The notes under the pieces are model-generated. The model was not told the origin of the DNA and ran no database searches. It saw nothing but the letters and a program-made list of their open reading frames with translations. A stretch of 42,354 nt of DNA from the NCBI GenBank assembly GCA_022509045.1, contig JAFLTZ010000008.1, forward strand, positions 1-42,354, written 5' to 3'. The position numbers and the translations under genes were made by a program. Below are positions 9,583 through 19,622 of the stretch, piece after piece. This stretch comes from Muribaculaceae bacterium (GTDB lineage: Bacteria; Bacteroidota; Bacteroidia; Bacteroidales; Muribaculaceae). Every line of letters starts with the position of its first letter. The stretch's first letter is position 1.

Positions 9583-11157
9583 ATGGGAAACCCAAGTGAG
9601 ATATCAGAAATATTGAAACAACAACTTGATGAAGTTAATGCAAATTTATCTTTCGAGGAAGTTGGTACAGTGCTCGAAGTGGGCGATGGTGTAGCTCACG
9701 TGTATGGATTAGAGAATGTAAGAGCTAACGAACTTGTTGAATTCGAGAACGGTGTAAAAGGCGTAGCTCTTAATCTCGAAGAAAGCAACGTGGGTGTAAT
9801 ATTGCTTAACAATGTAGATAAGGTTTCTGAAAATATGTCGGTTCGCCGCACCGGAGAAATCACTTCTATTCCGGTAGGTGAAGGCTTACTTGGACGCGTT
9901 ATCAACGTTCTCGGAGAGCCCATCGATGGCAATGGCCCTATTTCAGGAAATCTTATAAGACTTCCGCTCGAACGTAAGGCTCCTGGTGTAATTTTCCGTC
10001 AACCGGTAAATCAGCCTCTTCAAACAGGTATTAAGGCTGTTGATGCCATGGTTCCAATCGGTCGCGGTCAGCGCGAGCTTATTATTGGTGACCGTCAAAT
10101 TGGTAAGACAGCTATCGCTATCGACACTATTATAAATCAGCGTTCTAACTATGAAGCAGGCAAGCCTGTATATTGCATATATGTAGCTATAGGTCAAAAA
10201 GCATCATCTGTTGCCGCTACAGTGGAAGAGTTGCGCCAACATGGTGCTCTTGATTATACAATCGTGGTGGCAGCTACTGCATCTGATTCGGCCGCTATGC
10301 GTTACTACGCTCCATTTGCCGGTGTCGCTATTGGTGAATATTTCCGCGATTTAGGTAAAGATGCACTTATTGTTTATGATGATTTGTCGAAACAAGCTGT
10401 TGCATATCGCGAAATATCACTGATTCTTAAACGTCCATCTGGGCGCGAAGCATATCCCGGTGACATCTTCTATCTACATTCTCGCCTTTTGGAGCGTGCT
10501 GCAAAAATTATTGACAACGATGAAGTGGCACGAAACATGAATGACCTTCCTGAAGTTCTCAAACCAATGGTTAAAGGTGGTGGTAGCTTGACTGCGCTTC
10601 CTATTATCGAAACACAGGCAGGTGACGTTTCTGCATACATTCCAACCAATGTGATTTCAATTACTGATGGTCAGATTTATCTCGAAACGGCATTGTTCAA
10701 TCGAGGAATCCGCCCTGCTATCAATGTTGGTATTTCCGTATCACGTGTAGGTGGTAACGCTCAGATAAAGGCAATGAAAAAGGTAGCTGGTACTCTTAAA
10801 ATTGACCAAGCTCAGTTCCGCGAACTCGAATCATTTACTAAGTTCGGCGGTGATATCGACCCTGTCACAGCAAAAGTTATTGATAAAGGTCGTAAAAACG
10901 AACGACTACTTATTCAGCCTCAATATGAGCCTATGCTTGTTGAAGAAGAAGTAGCAGTGATTTTCTGCGGTGTAAACGGACTACTCGACCGCGTACCACT
11001 TGACAAAGTTGCTGAATTTCAACAATTCTTACTTCAACTTCTCAAGGCAAAATATCAAGTCGAAGTTCTTGACAAATTAAAACAAGGTATCCTCGATGAT
11101 AACATCTCCGATATCCTCAAGAAATGTGCAAATGAAGTAGCTAATCGCTATCAATAA
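9583..11157 (+). CDS. atpA: F1 ATP synthase subunit alpha
   Basis: The alpha subunit alternates with beta in the F1 head and binds nucleotide without catalysing turnover. Its P-loop reads GDRQIGKT and its Walker B strand [17 protein letters not shown]. The segment LLERAAK and the hinge region [24 protein letters not shown], with the family motif around the arginine finger ([15 protein letters not shown]), are intact. The length of 524 residues is close to the usual 500-525. The block order beta, epsilon, a, c, b, delta, alpha, gamma differs from the E. coli order. Confidence 0.98.
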   Translation: MGNPSEISEILKQQLDEVNANLSFEEVGTVLEVGDGVAHVYGLENVRANELVEFENGVKGVALNLEESNVGVILLNNVDKVSENMSVRRTGEITSIPVGEGLLGRVINVLGEPIDGNGPISGNLIRLPLERKAPGVIFRQPVNQPLQTGIKAVDAMVPIGRGQRELIIGDRQIGKTAIAIDTIINQRSNYEAGKPVYCIYVAIGQKASSVAATVEELRQHGALDYTIVVAATASDSAAMRYYAPFAGVAIGEYFRDLGKDALIVYDDLSKQAVAYREISLILKRPSGREAYPGDIFYLHSRLLERAAKIIDNDEVARNMNDLPEVLKPMVKGGGSLTALPIIETQAGDVSAYIPTNVISITDGQIYLETALFNRGIRPAINVGISVSRVGGNAQIKAMKKVAGTLKIDQAQFRELESFTKFGGDIDPVTAKVIDKGRKNERLLIQPQYEPMLVEEEVAVIFCGVNGLLDRVPLDKVAEFQQFLLQLLKAKYQVEVLDKLKQGILDDNISDILKKCANEVANRYQ

Positions 11158-11182
11158 TCATTCCTAAAAAAGATATATCAAT

Positions 11183-12070
11183 ATGGCAACATTACGCGAA
11201 CTCAAAGGCAGAATTGGTTCGGTGAAATCTTCTGAAAAAATCACCGGGGCAATGAAAATGATATCATCTGCAAAAATGCACAAAGCGGATGGTGTGCTTC
11301 GTAGTTTGGTGCCGTATCGCCATCAAATTAAAACGATTATTGCACATCTACTTAATAGCGACAATAATTATGATTCACCTCTCATAACTCCGAGAGAGGT
11401 GAATCATATATCTATAGTAGTCTTCGGTAGTGATGATGGCTTATGTGGAGCTTATAACATTCAGATATTCAAATATCTCATCACCAAACTTGCAGAATAT
11501 AAGACCATTTATGGCAACAATGTTAGATTCCGCATTCTCCCGATTGGTAAAAAAATGGTGAAAGCAGTCTCTAAACTCGCGCAAAGCGACATCGAGGTTG
11601 TTGGCAATATACAACTTAATACAAGAAGCCAGCTCGAAGAGATAAAAGTTTTCACTAATCAACTACAAAATGAATTCATATCCCTTGAAACGGATAAAAT
11701 AGCTGTGATCTATACGCATTTTAAAAGTGTTAGCAAACAATTCCCGGTTATCGATGAATTATTCCCGATAGATCCTGCAAAATTGAGCGGCGAGTTAGAT
11801 CATAATAACACTAATAAGCCATACTTGTTCGAACCTGACCCAAATACTATTTTTAATAGTGTCTTGCCATTGTTCGTACTATCTACAATGCAAGAAATTG
11901 CAGCAGAAAACAATGCTTCGGAGCAAGCTGCTCGCGTTATGGCTATGCAGAGTGCTAATGATAATGCCAAAAACTTGCTTGAAGAATTGCAAATTGTATA
12001 TAATAAACTTCGACAACAAAGTATCACTACCGAACTTCTTGATATTCTTGGAGGACAAGTTAAAGAATAG
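11183..12070 (+). CDS. atpG: F1 ATP synthase subunit gamma
   Basis: Gamma is the central rotor shaft that drives the beta subunits through their catalytic states. The 295-residue protein opens with LRELKGRIGSVKSSEKITGAMKMISSAKM and closes with a second long helix (ENNASEQAARVMAMQSANDNAKNLLEEL). These two helices form the coiled coil. The middle domain carries FGSDDGLCGAYN, where many homologs have DRGLCG. It ends the atp block; nuoI begins 74 nt later with no terminator between. Confidence 0.96.
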   Translation: MATLRELKGRIGSVKSSEKITGAMKMISSAKMHKADGVLRSLVPYRHQIKTIIAHLLNSDNNYDSPLITPREVNHISIVVFGSDDGLCGAYNIQIFKYLITKLAEYKTIYGNNVRFRILPIGKKMVKAVSKLAQSDIEVVGNIQLNTRSQLEEIKVFTNQLQNEFISLETDKIAVIYTHFKSVSKQFPVIDELFPIDPAKLSGELDHNNTNKPYLFEPDPNTIFNSVLPLFVLSTMQEIAAENNASEQAARVMAMQSANDNAKNLLEELQIVYNKLRQQSITTELLDILGGQVKE

Positions 12071-12144
12071 TTTAGAAAGTGTAGTTTGGTAATGAACAAT
12101 ATAAACATTTAACAATAGTAGAAAGAAAACAAACTGATATATTT

Positions 12145-12660
12145 ATGAGTAGTATAAAAGAGTATTTCTCAGAACTTGCCCAAGGTGTTGGAAGCCTTGT
12201 TAAAGGTATGACAGTGACAGGTAAAGAATTTGTCACACCTAAAATCACTGAGTGCTATCCTGAGAATCGCGACACATTGCAAATTTCCGACCGTTTTAGA
12301 GGACAACTCACTCTTAAGTATGATGAGCAAGGCAATCACAAGTGTATCGCATGCGGTATCTGCCAAATGAATTGTCCTAACGGGACAATCACTTTAACAT
12401 CTAAGATGGTAGAACTTCCCGATGGCAAAAAGAAGAAAAAACTGGACAAATACATGTACGACCTCGGTAGTTGTATTTTTTGCCAGCTTTGCGTTACCAA
12501 CTGTCCCACTGGAGCCATAGAATTTAATAATGGCTTTGAAGAAGCAGTGTTTAATCGCGACAAACTCGTAAAACAACTCAACTATCTTCCTGAAAAAGAA
12601 GAACCTGTTCTTCCTCAGGAGCCAAAACAATCTAACGAAGAAATTAACGAAACAAAATAA
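12145..12660 (+). CDS. nuoI: NADH-quinone oxidoreductase subunit I
   Basis: NuoI is the peripheral-arm ferredoxin-like subunit that passes electrons through clusters N6a and N6b to NuoB. Both four-cysteine motifs are complete: CIACGICQMNCP near residue 70 and CIFCQLCVTNCP near residue 110. The 171-residue length is normal, with an acidic, proline-rich C-terminal tail. It resumes the complex I genes after the atp insertion and is followed 2 nt later by nuoJ. Confidence 0.96.
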   Translation: MSSIKEYFSELAQGVGSLVKGMTVTGKEFVTPKITECYPENRDTLQISDRFRGQLTLKYDEQGNHKCIACGICQMNCPNGTITLTSKMVELPDGKKKKKLDKYMYDLGSCIFCQLCVTNCPTGAIEFNNGFEEAVFNRDKLVKQLNYLPEKEEPVLPQEPKQSNEEINETK

Positions 12661-12662
12661 TC

Positions 12663-13184
12663 ATGGAATCTGTAGGAAATATCGTAATGTATTTCATAAT
12701 TGCAATTGCAATTATCGTATTTTCGGTATTGGCAGTAACATCGCGTAAAATACTTCGCTCTGCTACCTATCTGCTTTTCGTGCTTTTTGCTGCTGCAGGA
12801 ATCTATTTCCAACTCGGATATGAATTCCTTGGAGCAACACAAATTGCAGTTTATGCCGGTGGTATTATGGTGCTCTTCGTTTTTGCGATTTTACTAACAC
12901 ACCAGCCCAACGCCCTTGCAGAGCCACTCCCCTTTAAGAAAAAAATTTTGGGATTGGTAGCTTGCATTCTTGGCGTTATTGTTTGTGGTTACGCTTTAAT
13001 AAGCTATCCCGAATTCTGTGGTGTTACTAAACCGGAGCTTTTCTCTTTAGACATGAATCGTCTCGGGAAAGCCCTATTGGGTACCGAAAAGTATCAGTAT
13101 CTTTTGCCGTTTGAGGCTATCAGTGTTTTACTATTGGCATGTATAATCGGTGGCATTGTAATTGCCCGTAAAGATAAGGAGTAA
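12663..13184 (+). CDS. nuoJ: NADH-quinone oxidoreductase subunit J
   Basis: A membrane subunit of 173 residues with about five hydrophobic helices. Its third helix region (LGYEFLGATQIAVYAGGIMVLFVFAILLT) holds the pi-bulge segment and tyrosine typical of NuoJ, a part of complex I implicated in coupling conformational change to pumping. It lies between nuoI and nuoK with 2- and 5-nt gaps. Confidence 0.94.
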   Translation: MESVGNIVMYFIIAIAIIVFSVLAVTSRKILRSATYLLFVLFAAAGIYFQLGYEFLGATQIAVYAGGIMVLFVFAILLTHQPNALAEPLPFKKKILGLVACILGVIVCGYALISYPEFCGVTKPELFSLDMNRLGKALLGTEKYQYLLPFEAISVLLLACIIGGIVIARKDKE

Positions 13185-13189
13185 TCAAT

Positions 13190-13501
13190 ATGGAACTTAC
13201 TATGCTTTATTATCTCATTCCAAGCATTTTCATGTTTGGATGTGGTGTTTACGGCTTCATTACTCGTCGTAACATGGTGTCAATTTTAATCTCGCTTGAG
13301 TTGATGCTCAACGCTGTAGATATCAATTTCGTAGTGTTTAACCGTTTCTTGTTCCCTGGTCAATTGGAAGGCATGTTCTTTACACTGTTTGCCATTGCGC
13401 TTGCTGCTGCCGAGACTGCCCTCGTTATTGCAATCATTATCAACATCTACCGTGTTGCACGTAATGTTGATGTTCGGGACCTCTCTAAAATGAAATTTTA
13501 A
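13190..13501 (+). CDS. nuoK: NADH-quinone oxidoreductase subunit K
   Basis: A 103-residue, three-helix membrane subunit related to MrpC of multi-subunit antiporters. The two glutamates that form part of the central proton path are present: one in ISLELMLNAVDINFV and one in ALAAAETALVIAIIINIYR. A TAAGGAGT ribosome binding site overlaps the nuoJ stop codon and supports this start. Confidence 0.95.
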   Translation: MELTMLYYLIPSIFMFGCGVYGFITRRNMVSILISLELMLNAVDINFVVFNRFLFPGQLEGMFFTLFAIALAAAETALVIAIIINIYRVARNVDVRDLSKMKF

Positions 13502-13506
13502 TTCCT

Positions 13507-15435
13507 ATGGACTTCTCTTATAGCGTAGCAATATTATTAATCCCACTCCTTACATTCTTGTTTTTAGGACTCGTGGGTATGAAACTAAGCCATAAGGCGG
13601 CTGGTGTAATCGGCACTTGTGCCATGGGTATAGTCGGTGTTATAGCATATTCTATAGCATTTACCTATTTCTTCGGTACATCACAAGGTCAGATTATAGA
13701 TGGTATTCGCCAACAAATTGAAGTTTTCAATATCACATGGCTGCAATTCACCGATTTCCTTACAATCAAACTCGGTGTTTATCTTGATCCTATTTCAGCT
13801 ATGATGCTCATTGTGATTCCAACAATATCATTTATGGTGCATCTTTATAGCCTTGGTTACATGCATGGAGAAAAAGGATTCCAACGCTTCTATGCTTACC
13901 TTTCCTTATTCTCTTTCTCTATGCTCGGACTTGTGGTAGCTACCAACATTTTCCAAATGTATATATTTTGGGAACTTGTGGGTGTATCTTCTTATTTACT
14001 CATCGGTTTCTATTATAAGAAACCGGAGGCCGTTGCTGCTTCAAAGAAGGCTTTTATTGTTACCCGTTTTGCCGACCTTGGATTTCTTATCGGAATCCTG
14101 ATTCTATCTTTTTATGCCAAGACCTTCAACTTCCTCGACCTAACTACTAATCCGGAAGCTATTGTTGGTACTGCTCAAGGTGCTACATTCATGGGGTGCT
14201 CCGTAATGGCATGGGCTCTCGCTCTCATTTTTATGGGCGGTGCCGGAAAATCTGCTATGTTCCCGCTCCATATATGGCTGCCTGATGCAATGGAAGGTCC
14301 GACTCCAGTTTCAGCACTTATACACGCCGCCACCATGGTCGTTGCCGGTGTGTTCCTTGTAGCTCGCTTATTCCCTCTGTATCTTTGCGAAGTTGGCGTT
14401 CTACAACTTATTACAGTAATTGGTGCAGTTACCGCTCTTTATGCCGCCACTGTTGCTTGTGTGCAAAGTGACATTAAGCGTGTTCTTGCATTCTCTACTA
14501 TATCTCAAATTGCTTTCATGATGACAGCACTTGGTGTTGCACGTCCGGAATTGCATGAAGGTGTCGGATACATGGCTTCTATGTTCCACCTTTTCACCCA
14601 CGCCATGTTTAAAGCTTTACTCTTCCTTGGTGCTGGTGCTATTATTCACGCAGTTCACTCAAACGAAGTTGATGCCATGGGCGGACTCCGCAAATATATG
14701 CCAATCACACATATCACATTCTTGATTGCATGTTTGGCTATTGCAGGCATTCCTCCTTTCGCTGGGTTCTTCAGTAAAGACGAAATAATGGTAGCCGCAT
14801 ATCTTAATAGTCCGCTTTGGGGAGTTTGGTTGACTGTGGTTGCTGCAATGACAGCATTTTATATGTTCCGCGTGTATTATCTCATTTTCTGGTGGAAAGA
14901 AAACCCACACCATAAAGAACATGTACCACATGAAGCTCCGGCTACAATGACAATTCCTTTGGTTATTCTTGCGGTAATTTCTGTTGTGGCAGGATTTATA
15001 CCGTTCAGCGAATATGTCACATGGAATCTCACTCCGTCTCATACTCATATCGACTGGACGATTGCCTCAATCAGTATTGTTGCAGCAGTGATTGGTATTA
15101 TTATTGCCACTTTGCTTTATCGCAAAGCGAACCCTGTACCCGACAAGATGGAAAACTCTTGCAAAGGACTTTGGACTGCAGCATACCACAGATTCTATAT
15201 GGACGAACTTTATCAGTTCATCACACATAAAATCATTTTCGGACTCATTTGCCGTCCTATTGCATGGTTCGACCGTCATATCATCGATGGCACTATGAAT
15301 ATGTTTGCTACCGTTACTAACTCCGCATCCAATGCAATACGCAAACTACAATCCGGTGTAGTTCAAAGTTATGTATGGATTTATTTTGTAGGAGTTCTTA
15401 TATTGGCAATAATCTCGTATTTATGTTTAATCTAA
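13507..15435 (+). CDS. nuoL: NADH-quinone oxidoreductase subunit L
   Basis: The distal antiporter-like pump subunit of complex I, 642 residues with about 16 membrane helices and the long C-terminal lateral helix region. Key pump residues are kept: a membrane glutamate in FWELVGVSSYLLIGFYY and a lysine in GGAGKSAMFPLHIWLPDAMEGPTPVSALIHAATMV. The segment QSDIKRVLAFSTISQIAFMMTALG, shared by the NuoL/M/N family, follows. It is 5 nt downstream of nuoK. Confidence 0.97.
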   Translation: MDFSYSVAILLIPLLTFLFLGLVGMKLSHKAAGVIGTCAMGIVGVIAYSIAFTYFFGTSQGQIIDGIRQQIEVFNITWLQFTDFLTIKLGVYLDPISAMMLIVIPTISFMVHLYSLGYMHGEKGFQRFYAYLSLFSFSMLGLVVATNIFQMYIFWELVGVSSYLLIGFYYKKPEAVAASKKAFIVTRFADLGFLIGILILSFYAKTFNFLDLTTNPEAIVGTAQGATFMGCSVMAWALALIFMGGAGKSAMFPLHIWLPDAMEGPTPVSALIHAATMVVAGVFLVARLFPLYLCEVGVLQLITVIGAVTALYAATVACVQSDIKRVLAFSTISQIAFMMTALGVARPELHEGVGYMASMFHLFTHAMFKALLFLGAGAIIHAVHSNEVDAMGGLRKYMPITHITFLIACLAIAGIPPFAGFFSKDEIMVAAYLNSPLWGVWLTVVAAMTAFYMFRVYYLIFWWKENPHHKEHVPHEAPATMTIPLVILAVISVVAGFIPFSEYVTWNLTPSHTHIDWTIASISIVAAVIGIIIATLLYRKANPVPDKMENSCKGLWTAAYHRFYMDELYQFITHKIIFGLICRPIAWFDRHIIDGTMNMFATVTNSASNAIRKLQSGVVQSYVWIYFVGVLILAIISYLCLI

Positions 15436-15468
15436 AGTGCAGCAACGCATTATAAAATCTATACGATT

Positions 15469-16971
15469 ATGATTTTCGATAATATATTGATTTATTTCGT
15501 AATAATACCGTTATTGGTATTAGGTGCGCTGGCATTCACAAAAACAATGTCACAAATTCGCACCGTGTGCTTAATCGGGGCATCTTTGCTTGTTGTACTT
15601 GCAGGATTGCTCACATATCAATATCTCGATCTCAGAGCGGCTGGCAATGATGCCGAAATGTTGTTTCAAGGATCATGGATGTGGTTTGAACCGCTTAATG
15701 TCCATTTAGCACTTGGCGTCGATGGTATTTCTGTAGTAATGCTCATACTTTCGGCAATTATTGTTTTTGCAGGAGTCTTTGCTTCATGGAAGATACAACC
15801 GCTTGCCAAAGAATATTTCATGTGGTTCTTCTTACTTTCAGTGGGTGTGTTCGGATTCTTTATTTCCATTGACCTATTCACCATGTTCATGTTCTATGAG
15901 GTGGCTCTCATCCCCATGTACTTGCTTATTGGTGTTTGGGGAAGTGGCAAGAAAAACTATTCCGCTATGAAACTTACCCTAATGCTTATGGGTGGTTCCG
16001 CATTCCTGATGCTTGGCATACTTGGTATATATTACCACTCCTCGGCCGATGGGAATTTAACAATGAATCTTCTCGAGATTTCTCAAAACAATGCTATCCC
16101 TCATTCTTGGCAATATTTCCTATTTCCAATGACATTTGTGGGATTCGGTGTCTTGGGTGCAATGTTTCCATTCCACACATGGTCGCCCGACGGTCATGCG
16201 TCTGCACCTACTGCAGTTTCTATGCTTCACGCTGGTGTGCTCATGAAACTTGGAGGTTACGGATGTTTCCGCATAGCAATCTACCTTATGCCTTTCGCCG
16301 CGACAGAACTTGCCTGGATTTTCCTTATTCTCACAGGTATAAGTGTAGTATATGGGGCGTTTAGTGCGTGTGTGCAAACAGACCTCAAATATATCAATGC
16401 ATACTCTTCTGTCAGTCACTGCGGATTAGTACTTTTTGCAATTCTCATGCTTAATACCACGGCAATGACCGGTGCTGTAATGCAAATGTTGTCGCATGGT
16501 TTGATGACTGCATTATTCTTTGCACTCATCGGCATGATTTATGGCAGGACCCACACTCGCGATGTCCGCGAGATGGGCGGTTTGATGCAAATTATGCCAT
16601 TCCTTGCTGTTGGATACGTTATTGCAGGTCTTGCGTCACTCGGACTACCGGGACTTAGCGGATTTGTTGCCGAAATGACCATTTTTGTAGGTTCATTCCA
16701 ACATGCTGATATGTTCCACAGAGTATTCACGGTGGTAGCTTGCTGCTCTATCGTAATTACAGCGGTATATATCCTTCGTGTTGTTGGTAAACTCTTGTTC
16801 GGTCCGGTATACGACAAACATCATCTTACCCTGACCGATGCGGAATGGCACGAACGCACAGCCGTGATCACACTCATTGTATGTGTTGCTGCCATTGGAT
16901 GTTTCCCTAACTTCTTTAACGAAATTATTCGCAATAGCTTCCTGACCATTGTTCAGGTATTGCCTCAATAA
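15469..16971 (+). CDS. nuoM: NADH-quinone oxidoreductase subunit M
   Basis: The middle antiporter-like pump subunit, 500 residues and about 14 membrane helices. The conserved glutamate appears in FYEVALIPMYLLIG and the lysine in AGVLMKLGGYGCFR. FPFHTWSPDGHASAPTAVSMLHAG and QTDLKYINAYSSVSHCGLV are family signatures. The aligned motif in NuoM proteins is often LPDAHVEAPT, so SPDGHASAPT is a local variant. It lies 33 nt after nuoL. Confidence 0.97.
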   Translation: MIFDNILIYFVIIPLLVLGALAFTKTMSQIRTVCLIGASLLVVLAGLLTYQYLDLRAAGNDAEMLFQGSWMWFEPLNVHLALGVDGISVVMLILSAIIVFAGVFASWKIQPLAKEYFMWFFLLSVGVFGFFISIDLFTMFMFYEVALIPMYLLIGVWGSGKKNYSAMKLTLMLMGGSAFLMLGILGIYYHSSADGNLTMNLLEISQNNAIPHSWQYFLFPMTFVGFGVLGAMFPFHTWSPDGHASAPTAVSMLHAGVLMKLGGYGCFRIAIYLMPFAATELAWIFLILTGISVVYGAFSACVQTDLKYINAYSSVSHCGLVLFAILMLNTTAMTGAVMQMLSHGLMTALFFALIGMIYGRTHTRDVREMGGLMQIMPFLAVGYVIAGLASLGLPGLSGFVAEMTIFVGSFQHADMFHRVFTVVACCSIVITAVYILRVVGKLLFGPVYDKHHLTLTDAEWHERTAVITLIVCVAAIGCFPNFFNEIIRNSFLTIVQVLPQ

Positions 16972-17006
16972 TATTAAACCCCGACTAAAAAAAGAAAGAT
17001 ACAGAA

Positions 17007-18455
17007 ATGGATTATTCTCAATTTTTAATGATGCCTCAGGAAATCGGCTTGCTCGTGGTTATACTTTTAGTATTTTTCTACGACCTTGCAATGCCTAAAT
17101 CATTGCAACCGAAACTTCCGTTATTTGCATCAATCATGATGCTTTTGTTTACCGTGATTCAAGGTGTCCTCGGATGTAATATTAGTGTAGGCAGTGCTTT
17201 TGCCGGAATGTATGAATCAACACTACCTACAATAGTTTTTAAAAACATACTCAATGTAGGTATGGTACTCGTGTTGTTTCAGTCTATAAAATGGAGCAAT
17301 TCTGAGTTCGTAGCAGTACGTAGAGGTGAATTCTATTCACTATTACTCACGACTTTACTCGGCATGTATTTCATGATTTCTGCTCGCCATTTTCTCCTTT
17401 TCGTTATCGGTTTGGAAATGGCATCACTCCCGTTAGCTGCTTTAGTTGCTTTCGACAAAAAATATTATGAAAGCCACGAAGCCGCTGCAAAATATATGTT
17501 TACAGCTATTTTCTCATCCGCTGTATTCATGATGGGACTCTCTTTTGTATATGCTTTGAGTGGTTCTCTATATTTCAACGACATCAGCCACAAAATAATC
17601 AGTGGTGAAAGTGCATTGCTCGTTGTTGCCCTTGCCTTTGTCATAGCTGGCGTCGGATTCAAGTTGTCACTTGTTCCGTTCCATCTATGGACCGCAGATG
17701 TTTATCAAGGTGCACCCACTTCTGTTACGTCATACCTCTCAGTTATATCAAAAGGAGCAGCTGCATTTGCTTTCTTTATTATACTCACTCAGGTATTCGG
17801 CTCCGTTTATTCTCAAGTTTGGGAATGGATGCTTTACGCTTTGATAATACTTACAATCACAATTGGTAACTTGTTTGCTATACGTCAGCGCAACTTAAAA
17901 CGATTCTTGGCATTTTCGTCAATATCTCAAGCCGGATATATCATGCTTGGCGTTGTAGCCGATACACAAATAGGATTAGGGGCTTTGATGTATTATGTGC
18001 TAGTGTATATATTTTCTAATCTTGCTGCTTTCGGAGTTATTCAGGCTATTGAAAATAACACCGGAAAAGTTACTATTGATGATTACAATGGTTTATATCA
18101 AACAAATCCATATCTATCATTCACGATGATGCTTGCTATGTTCTCTCTCGCAGGTATTCCTCCCTTCGCCGGTTTCTTCAGCAAGTTCTTCATCTTCAGT
18201 GCAGCTTTACAACCAGGTTCCATAGCTCTATATATATTAGTTCTAATAGCGCTTATCAACACCATTATTTCGCTATATTACTACTTGCTCGTTGTTAAAG
18301 CGATGTTCATTGTTCCCAATGAAAATCCAATTGCAAAATTCAAGAGTGCATGTAGTGAAAGAAGTGTAATGATTGTATGTGTTCTTGGTATAATACTACT
18401 CGGTATTGTTAGCATGTTCTATACATATCTCAATCATATTGCCACCGCAATCTAA
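17007..18455 (+). CDS. nuoN: NADH-quinone oxidoreductase subunit N
   Basis: The third antiporter-like pump subunit, 482 residues with about 14 membrane helices. Membrane glutamate GLEMASLPLAAL and the lysine-containing repeats KLSLVPFHLWTADVYQGAPT and SVISKGAAAFAF identify it. RNLKRFLAFSSISQAGYIMLG is the conserved later segment. It is the last gene of the nuo-atp block; a strong hairpin begins 12 nt after its stop codon. Confidence 0.96.
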   Translation: MDYSQFLMMPQEIGLLVVILLVFFYDLAMPKSLQPKLPLFASIMMLLFTVIQGVLGCNISVGSAFAGMYESTLPTIVFKNILNVGMVLVLFQSIKWSNSEFVAVRRGEFYSLLLTTLLGMYFMISARHFLLFVIGLEMASLPLAALVAFDKKYYESHEAAAKYMFTAIFSSAVFMMGLSFVYALSGSLYFNDISHKIISGESALLVVALAFVIAGVGFKLSLVPFHLWTADVYQGAPTSVTSYLSVISKGAAAFAFFIILTQVFGSVYSQVWEWMLYALIILTITIGNLFAIRQRNLKRFLAFSSISQAGYIMLGVVADTQIGLGALMYYVLVYIFSNLAAFGVIQAIENNTGKVTIDDYNGLYQTNPYLSFTMMLAMFSLAGIPPFAGFFSKFFIFSAALQPGSIALYILVLIALINTIISLYYYLLVVKAMFIVPNENPIAKFKSACSERSVMIVCVLGIILLGIVSMFYTYLNHIATAI

Positions 18456-18466
18456 TTGAGGTAAAT

Positions 18467-18512
18467 TTAAAAGAAATCAGGCGATTAGAAATAGTCGCCT
18501 GATTTCTTTTAA
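18467..18512. terminator. Bidirectional terminator between nuoN and the sugar kinase
   Basis: A perfect 18-bp inverted repeat (18467-18484 with 18495-18512) encloses a 10-nt loop. The arms begin with A-rich and end with T-rich sequence (AAAAGAAATCAGGCGA and its complement). A T tract therefore follows the GC core on either strand. It lies in the 72-nt gap between the convergent genes and should stop transcription from both sides. Confidence 0.9.
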
Positions 18513-18527
18513 TTATACTATATCTAA

Positions 18528-19361
18528 CTATTTATGAAACTTAATTAAGCCTGGCATTGAACAACTTTTAATCTTAGTAATATTGATTGAAAATTCACCT
18601 GCCACCTCCTTTAAGAAACGGTCATATATGCACGAAATCGCACCAACAAAGCAGACTTGTTCATTCTCTATTCCATCATATTGCATGAGATGACGTTGGA
18701 AAAAGTTTCTGAAATTTGCAACTACTGTATCGTGAACATATTCACTTTCAATATGCTCTGCCAAGATAAAAGAATATGTGTTAAGTAAGCTATTCGGCAC
18801 CGGAGAAGAATACACCGTATCCATCAGGGCTTCCGGGGTCAAATGGTGCCGGTCGTATAAATCATTCATAATCTCGGTTGGTGCAAGATTCTTTAAGCAA
18901 TCACTCACAAACATTCTCCCCAAAGAAGCACCCGAGCCTTCATCGCCAAGCAAATACCCGCCAGAACGCACACGTTTCACAATTGCATTACCATCGTATC
19001 TACAACTATTGCTGCCGGTGCCGAGAATACATGCAATTCCCTCTTCTTGCCCCAACAACCCGCGTGCCGCGCCAATGAGATCGCTCTCTACAGTTGCCGG
19101 GGTTTTAAATTGCGATACCAACGAGGCTTCAATCTGTTTTTGCTTATCTCCAGCAGAACAACCGGCACCATAAAAATATACGCCATCCCAACGACGTTTA
19201 AAGAATATTTCCGGTAATTCAAGGCGGATAATATGACTTATCTCTCGCCTTGTATAAAAGTATGGATTCAGACCTTTTGTAAATGCATGCTCAACGATGC
19301 TATCACCATCTACCAGCACCCAATCGGTACGAGTCGAACCACTGTCTGCTATTATTTTCAT
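18528..19361 (-). CDS. BadF/BadG-family amino sugar kinase, MurK paralog
   Basis: A 277-residue ASKHA-fold kinase, likely to phosphorylate GlcNAc or a related amino sugar with ATP. The phosphate-1 motif ADSGSTRTDW is at the N-terminus, GTGSNSC in the middle, and GDEGSGASLG after it. I chose the ATG at 19361; an in-frame TTG at 19367 would add two residues. It is clearly paralogous to the kinase at 32977-33819: both share FYGAGC or YYGAGC, GIACILGTGSNSC and GDEGSGA. It diverges from the salvage operon under its own good promoter. Which paralog takes MurNAc and which GlcNAc cannot be settled from sequence; context favours the other copy for MurNAc. Confidence 0.85.
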   Translation of the reverse strand: MKIIADSGSTRTDWVLVDGDSIVEHAFTKGLNPYFYTRREISHIIRLELPEIFFKRRWDGVYFYGAGCSAGDKQKQIEASLVSQFKTPATVESDLIGAARGLLGQEEGIACILGTGSNSCRYDGNAIVKRVRSGGYLLGDEGSGASLGRMFVSDCLKNLAPTEIMNDLYDRHHLTPEALMDTVYSSPVPNSLLNTYSFILAEHIESEYVHDTVVANFRNFFQRHLMQYDGIENEQVCFVGAISCIYDRFLKEVAGEFSINITKIKSCSMPGLIKFHK

Positions 19362-19405
19362 TGACAATATCTAAATTTTACTAAATTAGGGCAACTAAAC
19401 CATTA

Positions 19406-19436
19406 CAAATATATTAACTTTTCATCACATTACAAA
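19406..19436 (-). promoter_or_regulatory. Promoter of the divergent sugar kinase
   Basis: On the minus strand TTTG (19433-19436), a 19-nt spacer and TATATTTG (19406-19413) match the Bacteroidota promoter consensus exactly. The start codon lies about 45 nt downstream. Confidence 0.75.
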
Positions 19437-19526
19437 AAATTGTGTCATACCACTATATTTTCCAAAATTTTGTATATAATCTATAAAAAATGTGAATATT
19501 CGTGTTTTTTGACTCATTTTTTCTTT

Positions 19527-19534
19527 TATATTTG
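19527..19534 (+). promoter_or_regulatory. Candidate -7 box of the salvage operon
   Basis: TATATTTG matches the -7 consensus and lies 88 nt before the amidase start codon. No TTTG is found at the proper distance; TTTG at 19508-19511 leaves only 15 nt. The promoter may need an activator, or may differ from the one proposed here. The 255-nt divergent gap 19368-19622 shows no other clear element. Confidence 0.45.
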
Positions 19535-19622
19535 AATGATACAATATAAATTTGTAAACGAAACTCTTGTAAAATTTTGAAAGAATCTTATTGAGTATAA
19601 ACTTGAAATATTATAATAAATA

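Noticed and set aside
12071..12144. TATATTTA near 12138 as a promoter for nuoI
   Set aside because: It misses the final G of the -7 consensus and lies against the nuoI start codon, leaving no room for a leader.
15936..16364. 142-codon ORF overlapping nuoM in another frame
   Set aside because: nuoM is intact with all motifs, and the overlapping product is compositionally implausible.
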